A stretch of DNA of 9,119 bases, from NCBI GenBank assembly GCA_017646555.1, contig JAGCMG010000057.1:1-9119 (forward strand). The letters run 5' to 3'. Under the pieces are notes generated by a model that saw nothing but the letters and a program-made list of their open reading frames with translations, was not told the DNA's origin and made no database searches. Shown piece by piece: positions 6,007 through 9,119 of the stretch. A program made the translations under genes and the position numbers. The first letter of the stretch is position 1. Every line of letters starts with the position of its first letter. The DNA comes from Clostridia bacterium (GTDB taxonomy: Bacteria > Bacillota > Clostridia > Christensenellales > Borkfalkiaceae).

Positions 6007-8337
6007 TTAGAATTTGGTTGTAATTGATGCTCTTACAAGGTTTTCACTTTCAGCGTAAAGTTTAACTTCTTTAGCATCTTTATTAACTCTAACACCAACC
6101 GAAATTACGCCTGCGCGCATTTTTCTAATCGACATTTTAACTAATTCGTGGTCGGCAATATCAGAGCCTGTTCCAACTATAACTGCGCCGTCCGTAACGA
6201 ACGAAACTGTCGGGCAAGCATCAGGAACTTCTACACCGTTTTCGTCAACGACGTAGCAAGTATAGTATGCTATATCAATGCCGTTAGGTTGTAAGTCAAA
6301 GCCGTTTTCAAGCCTTAATTTAAGCGCATAGCCTTTATTAGAAGTCGTTTTAACATCTTCAGCAACGGCGTTGCCGTTTTCGTCATAACCTACGGCTTTA
6401 ATCGTACCGGGAACAAAATCCACAAGCCAAGCGCCGTTTTCAAACCTACTTACTTCTTGAACGCCAAAACTCTTGCCGTTTACAAAAAGTTCAACCTTTT
6501 TACAGTTGGTGTAAGCCCAAACTTTAATCGGCTCACCGTAACCTGCCATATTCCAATGCGGTAACAAGTGTACCATAGGTTCTTTCGCCCAGAACGATTT
6601 GTTTTGATAGAACGCGTCCTTTTTCTGTAAGAAAAGGTCGATTGCGCCTGCTTGCGAACAAATTCTTGGCCAAACGGCTTCGCCACGGTGTTCAATGCCG
6701 TCCCATTGGAAAGCGCCTGCTACAAATCCCATAGCGTCAAGTTTAGTATAAGTGTTTTGTCTACCAACGAACCAATCGTTAGTATTTTTATCGTATGCCG
6801 AAAGATAGCCTTTTTCGTGACAGTCGTTATAATACCAACCACGCGTACTACTTGTCGCGCAACATTCCGACGCTATAAAGCACTTATTTGGGTATTGTTT
6901 TCTAACCGTTTGGTAAATATCTAAGTTATAATTGATGGCAACAAGGTCGGAGGTATCGTATACCGTACATTGACTTGGAATTTTATCGTTAGCCGTCATA
7001 ACTGGGCGCGTATCGTCTAATTCCTTAACAACTTGCGCTAAGGTTTCGGCGATTTTTCTACCGCGTTCGTCTATGAATAAATGTTCTTCGTTGCCGATTG
7101 ACCACATTATAACTGACGGACGATTTCTATCGCGTAAAACAAGTTCTTTAAGTTCGTCAATATGTTCTTTTGCCGTCGAAAAATGACGCGTTTCAGCCAT
7201 AACCATAAGCCCTTGTTCGTCAAATGCATCCATAAATTCTTCCGAATACATATAGTGGCTACATCTGTATGCGTTGGCTGACATATCTTTTAATAATTTT
7301 ACTTGGTAATTGACGATATTTTTAGGAACGGCTTTACCGGTTAAACCAAACATTTCGTGCCCGCAAACGCCGTTGATTTCCGTCTTTTTACCGTTAAGGA
7401 AAAATTCGCCGTTTGCAGTAAATTTTATGGTTCTGAACCCAAATCGCTCATAACGGGTGTCCGAAAGTTGACCATCAACGTAAACTTCAACCTTAACTTG
7501 ATAAAGATTAGGGGCGTCAACAGACCAAAGATTAGGGTTAACTATATCAAAGTTGAAAATCGTTGTTTTATCGGTTTTAATAGGCAAGTCAAGCGTGTTT
7601 TCGTCACTTGCTAAAACCTTGCCGTCAAACGTTACTATACTTGCTTTTACGTTTGCAGTAGTAGGATTAAATTGATAATTTTCTACCGTTATTTCAACAG
7701 GGGTAGACCATTTGTTATCGCTAACTAATTTAGGGGTAACTTTAACGCCGTATCTTTTAACGCTAACCATTTCCGATACCGTTAAATACACGTTACGGTA
7801 AATACCACCACCTGCATACCACCAACATTCTTTTTGGTTAGCCGATACGTAAACTGCAACGACGTTTTCTCTATCAAAAAGAACAAAGTCGGTAATATCT
7901 ATTATAATCGGATTAAACGCCGAAGAATTTTTGCGCACGAAAATACCGTTAACAAAAATTTCACACTCAGTAGCAATTCCACCGAATTCTATTTCAATCT
8001 TTTTGTCTATATATTCTTTCGGCAATGTAAAATGTTTTCTGTACCAAGCATTGTGATAATCGAAAAAACCACCTGCCGGATTATTAAACTCACTCATAGG
8101 TTGGTTTATCATATAATCGTGAGGAAGTGTAACTTTTTCCCAACGCTCAGCCGTTAAAACGTAGCCTGGCTTACCGTAATCATCAGGACGGTCGTCATAA
8201 TAAACTGATGCCGGACCAAGTCTTTTGTTTTCCGTTTTTGCTTGCGTGTAAATAGGGCCTTTCCAAGCATTTTTCGGCATATTGATATCACCGTCGAAAA
8301 ATACCCAATCTTCATTAAAAGGAATTCTTAAACTCAT
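6007..8337 (-). CDS. Glycoside hydrolase family 2, beta-galactosidase type
   Basis: This 776-residue enzyme starts MSLRIPFNEDWVFFDG. Domains in order: GH2 sugar-binding jelly roll (about 1-180, with GGFFDYHNAWYRKHF and GGGIYRNVYL), an Ig-like sandwich (about 185-295), the TIM barrel (about 300-590), a DUF4982-type domain with KKVELFVNGKSFG (about 600-660) and a further C-terminal beta domain (about 675-776). The acid/base is E417 in WSIGNEEH and the likely nucleophile is E491 in FIASECCA. Their 74-residue spacing is close to that of LacZ. There is no signal peptide, so it should act in the cytoplasm on imported oligosaccharides. Beta-galactosidase is the most likely activity for this domain layout, but beta-glucuronidase or another GH2 activity cannot be excluded. 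GGAG (8344-8347) sets the start. It diverges from a GH3 gene that may share its regulation. Confidence 0.9.
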   Translation of the reverse strand: MSLRIPFNEDWVFFDGDINMPKNAWKGPIYTQAKTENKRLGPASVYYDDRPDDYGKPGYVLTAERWEKVTLPHDYMINQPMSEFNNPAGGFFDYHNAWYRKHFTLPKEYIDKKIEIEFGGIATECEIFVNGIFVRKNSSAFNPIIIDITDFVLFDRENVVAVYVSANQKECWWYAGGGIYRNVYLTVSEMVSVKRYGVKVTPKLVSDNKWSTPVEITVENYQFNPTTANVKASIVTFDGKVLASDENTLDLPIKTDKTTIFNFDIVNPNLWSVDAPNLYQVKVEVYVDGQLSDTRYERFGFRTIKFTANGEFFLNGKKTEINGVCGHEMFGLTGKAVPKNIVNYQVKLLKDMSANAYRCSHYMYSEEFMDAFDEQGLMVMAETRHFSTAKEHIDELKELVLRDRNRPSVIMWSIGNEEHLFIDERGRKIAETLAQVVKELDDTRPVMTANDKIPSQCTVYDTSDLVAINYNLDIYQTVRKQYPNKCFIASECCATSSTRGWYYNDCHEKGYLSAYDKNTNDWFVGRQNTYTKLDAMGFVAGAFQWDGIEHRGEAVWPRICSQAGAIDLFLQKKDAFYQNKSFWAKEPMVHLLPHWNMAGYGEPIKVWAYTNCKKVELFVNGKSFGVQEVSRFENGAWLVDFVPGTIKAVGYDENGNAVAEDVKTTSNKGYALKLRLENGFDLQPNGIDIAYYTCYVVDENGVEVPDACPTVSFVTDGAVIVGTGSDIADHELVKMSIRKMRAGVISVGVRVNKDAKEVKLYAESENLVRASITTKF

Positions 8338-8343
8338 AAATAA

Positions 8344-8347
8344 CTCC
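8344..8347 (-). promoter_or_regulatory. Ribosome binding site fixing the GH2 start
   Basis: On the minus strand GGAG lies 6 nt before the ATG at 8337-8335. An in-frame TTG at 8349-8347 overlaps this site and would add four residues, so it is not the start. Confidence 0.75.
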
Positions 8348-8373
8348 AAATTAGTTATTGCATTAATACATAA

Positions 8374-8402
8374 ATTTTACAACATATAAAAAATAAAATC
8401 AA
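8374..8402 (-). promoter_or_regulatory. Candidate promoter of the GH2 gene
   Basis: On the minus strand TTGATT (8402-8397) and TAAAAT (8379-8374) are 17 bp apart, about 37 bp before the GH2 start codon. A perfect 14-bp AT-only palindrome (8406-8419) lies directly upstream of the -35. Read by eye in very AT-rich DNA, so chance matches are possible. Confidence 0.5.
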
Positions 8403-8520
8403 TAGATATTTTAAAATATTAAAAATATTTATAATTAACTAAACTTTTAACTAACAATCAAAACCGAATAAAAATACGTTTCAATCATAAAACTAATCGT
8501 TTTAAGGTGTTTTTCTTTTA

Positions 8521-8553
8521 ATAAAATTGCGTTTTATTTTATCGCAAAATTAT
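8521..8553. repeat. Imperfect inverted repeat, candidate operator
   Basis: ATAAAATTGCG (8521-8531) and CGCAAAATTAT (8543-8553) are inverted copies matching at 9 of 11 positions across an 11-nt spacer. The TTGCG/CGCAA core stands out because the surrounding DNA is almost free of G and C. Confidence 0.4.
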
Positions 8554-8559
8554 ATGTAA

Positions 8560-8586
8560 TACAATGAAACATTAAATATCATTGTA
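8560..8586. repeat. 27-bp imperfect palindrome, candidate operator
   Basis: TACAATG (8560-8566) and CATTGTA (8580-8586) form perfect 7-bp inverted arms around 13 nt; over the two 13-bp halves 10 positions are symmetric. It lies about 80 bp upstream of the GH3 promoter candidate and could bind a dimeric regulator of either sugar gene. Confidence 0.4.
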
Positions 8587-8665
8587 AAAAATACCGTAAT
8601 ATATTATCAAGAAGTTAAAGTGTGGAAGTAATTTACGCTTTTGTTTTATAAATGTGATTTCAGTA

Positions 8666-8694
8666 TTGACTAATTTAGTATTTAATGATATTAT
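8666..8694 (+). promoter_or_regulatory. Candidate promoter of the GH3 gene
   Basis: TTGACT (8666-8671) and TATTAT (8689-8694) are 17 bp apart, with TGA directly before the -10 (extended -10). A second match, TATAAT at 8692-8697, gives a 20-bp spacer and is less favourable. The start codon is at 8731, so the leader would be about 30 nt. Confidence 0.65.
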
Positions 8695-8730
8695 AATATA
8701 TATTATAAAATTAGAAAAGACGAGGCAATA

Positions 8731-9119
8731 ATGAAAAACGAAATCACAGCATTAACACTTGATGAAAAATTAAGACTTTTAACCGGTAAAAACGGTTGGG
8801 AGTTTATGTATTACCCCGATAAAATAGATAAACTCGTTATGTCGGACGGCCCTTGTGGTTTAAGAAAAGTTGAACATAACGAAGGTACTAAGGAATTTTC
8901 ATATCCTGCAACTTCAATGCCAGCACCAAGCGTTTTAGCAAACGGTTGGAATAAGGAAACCGTTAAAAAAGTCGCACAAGGTATTGCAGACGATTGTATT
9001 GAGCAAGGTGTAGACGTTCTTTTAGCAGTAGGTATCAACTTAAAGCGTGACCCAAGATGTGGTCGTAACTTTGAGTATTTTTCCGAAGACCCTTATTTAG
9101 CGGGTACTTTAGCAAAAGA
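8731..9119 (+). CDS. Glycoside hydrolase family 3 (beta-glucosidase type), N-terminal part
   Basis: The first 129 residues of a GH3 enzyme are present; the frame is open at the window edge. It starts MKNEITALTLDEKLRLLTGK, with GAGG (8722-8725) 5 nt before the ATG. Conserved GH3 landmarks are SDGPCGLR (residues 38-45, with D39 expected to bind the sugar), YPATSMPAPSVLANGWN, and GVDVLLAVGINLKRDPRCGR leading into NFEYFSEDPYLAG. K105-R106 and the segment from G111 to P121 match the substrate-contacting part of the (beta/alpha)8 domain. The nucleophile Asp lies beyond the window. There is no signal peptide, so it should be cytosolic, like the divergent GH2 enzyme. Beta-glucosidase is the most common activity, but xylosidase, arabinosidase or others are possible. 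Confidence 0.93.
   Translation, partial: MKNEITALTLDEKLRLLTGKNGWEFMYYPDKIDKLVMSDGPCGLRKVEHNEGTKEFSYPATSMPAPSVLANGWNKETVKKVAQGIADDCIEQGVDVLLAVGINLKRDPRCGRNFEYFSEDPYLAGTLAK

Larger units (their letters stand above)
8338..8730. other. Divergent AT-rich control region between the GH2 and GH3 genes
   Basis: This 393-bp gap holds no convincing gene. It contains a promoter candidate for each flanking gene near its ends. The middle (8403-8660) has a 14-bp palindrome (8406-8419), a direct repeat of TTAACTAA 12 bp apart (8435-8442 and 8447-8454) and two inverted repeats (8521-8553 and 8560-8586). I saw no riboswitch-like or RNA-gene structure. Confidence 0.7.

Noticed and set aside
7834..8157. Plus-strand open frames inside the GH2 gene (6652-6924, 7357-7614, 7834-8157) and a minus-strand frame at 6480-6695
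   Set aside because: They are antisense or out-of-frame readings of a GH2 gene with intact catalytic motifs; the translated sequences show no recognisable domain.
8811..9038. Minus-strand 75-residue frame at the right end
   Set aside because: It is the antisense of the GH3 gene, whose plus-strand translation shows clear family motifs but has no stop codon within the window.

Overview
The window looks like a low-GC anaerobic member of the Bacillota, probably an uncultured gut or rumen Clostridia-type bacterium. The supporting signs are AT-rich spacers, strong AAGGAGG-type ribosome binding sites, sigma-A promoters with extended -10 boxes, a GGGtGRT protein paired with an IscU/NifU-like protein, and two large glycoside hydrolases without signal peptides. 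This placement is an inference; there is no rRNA or tRNA here to confirm it.

Region 1 (1-1426, + strand): the 3' end of an Fe-S scaffold-like gene, interrupted by a one-base frameshift near position 63, is followed 16 bp later by an intact GGGtGRT-family gene (355-1356) and a strong hairpin terminator.

Region 2 (1464-5931): a regulated accessory cluster. An AraC-family regulator (- strand, 1464-2324) is divergent from a tight four-gene operon on the + strand: an ASRT-like small beta-protein (2458-2820), a creatinase-like M24-fold protein lacking most metal ligands (2864-4042), a creatininase-family amidohydrolase (4071-4808) and a DUF4432 mutarotase-like protein (4829-5890). Candidate promoters for the regulator and the operon face each other and overlap, and the operon ends at a symmetrical, probably bidirectional terminator. 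The gene mix suggests that a small molecule is sensed and then hydrolysed at C-N bonds, with a sugar-like moiety recognised by ASRT or DUF4432. The substrate is unknown, and I see no transporter. This is the best candidate in the window for an undescribed system.

Region 3 (6007-9119): a cytoplasmic GH2 beta-galactosidase-type enzyme (- strand) and the start of a GH3 beta-glucosidase-type enzyme (+ strand, cut by the window edge) diverge from a 393-bp AT-rich control region. That region carries a promoter candidate for each gene and several inverted or direct repeats that could be operators. Together they point to intracellular processing of plant- or host-derived oligosaccharides.
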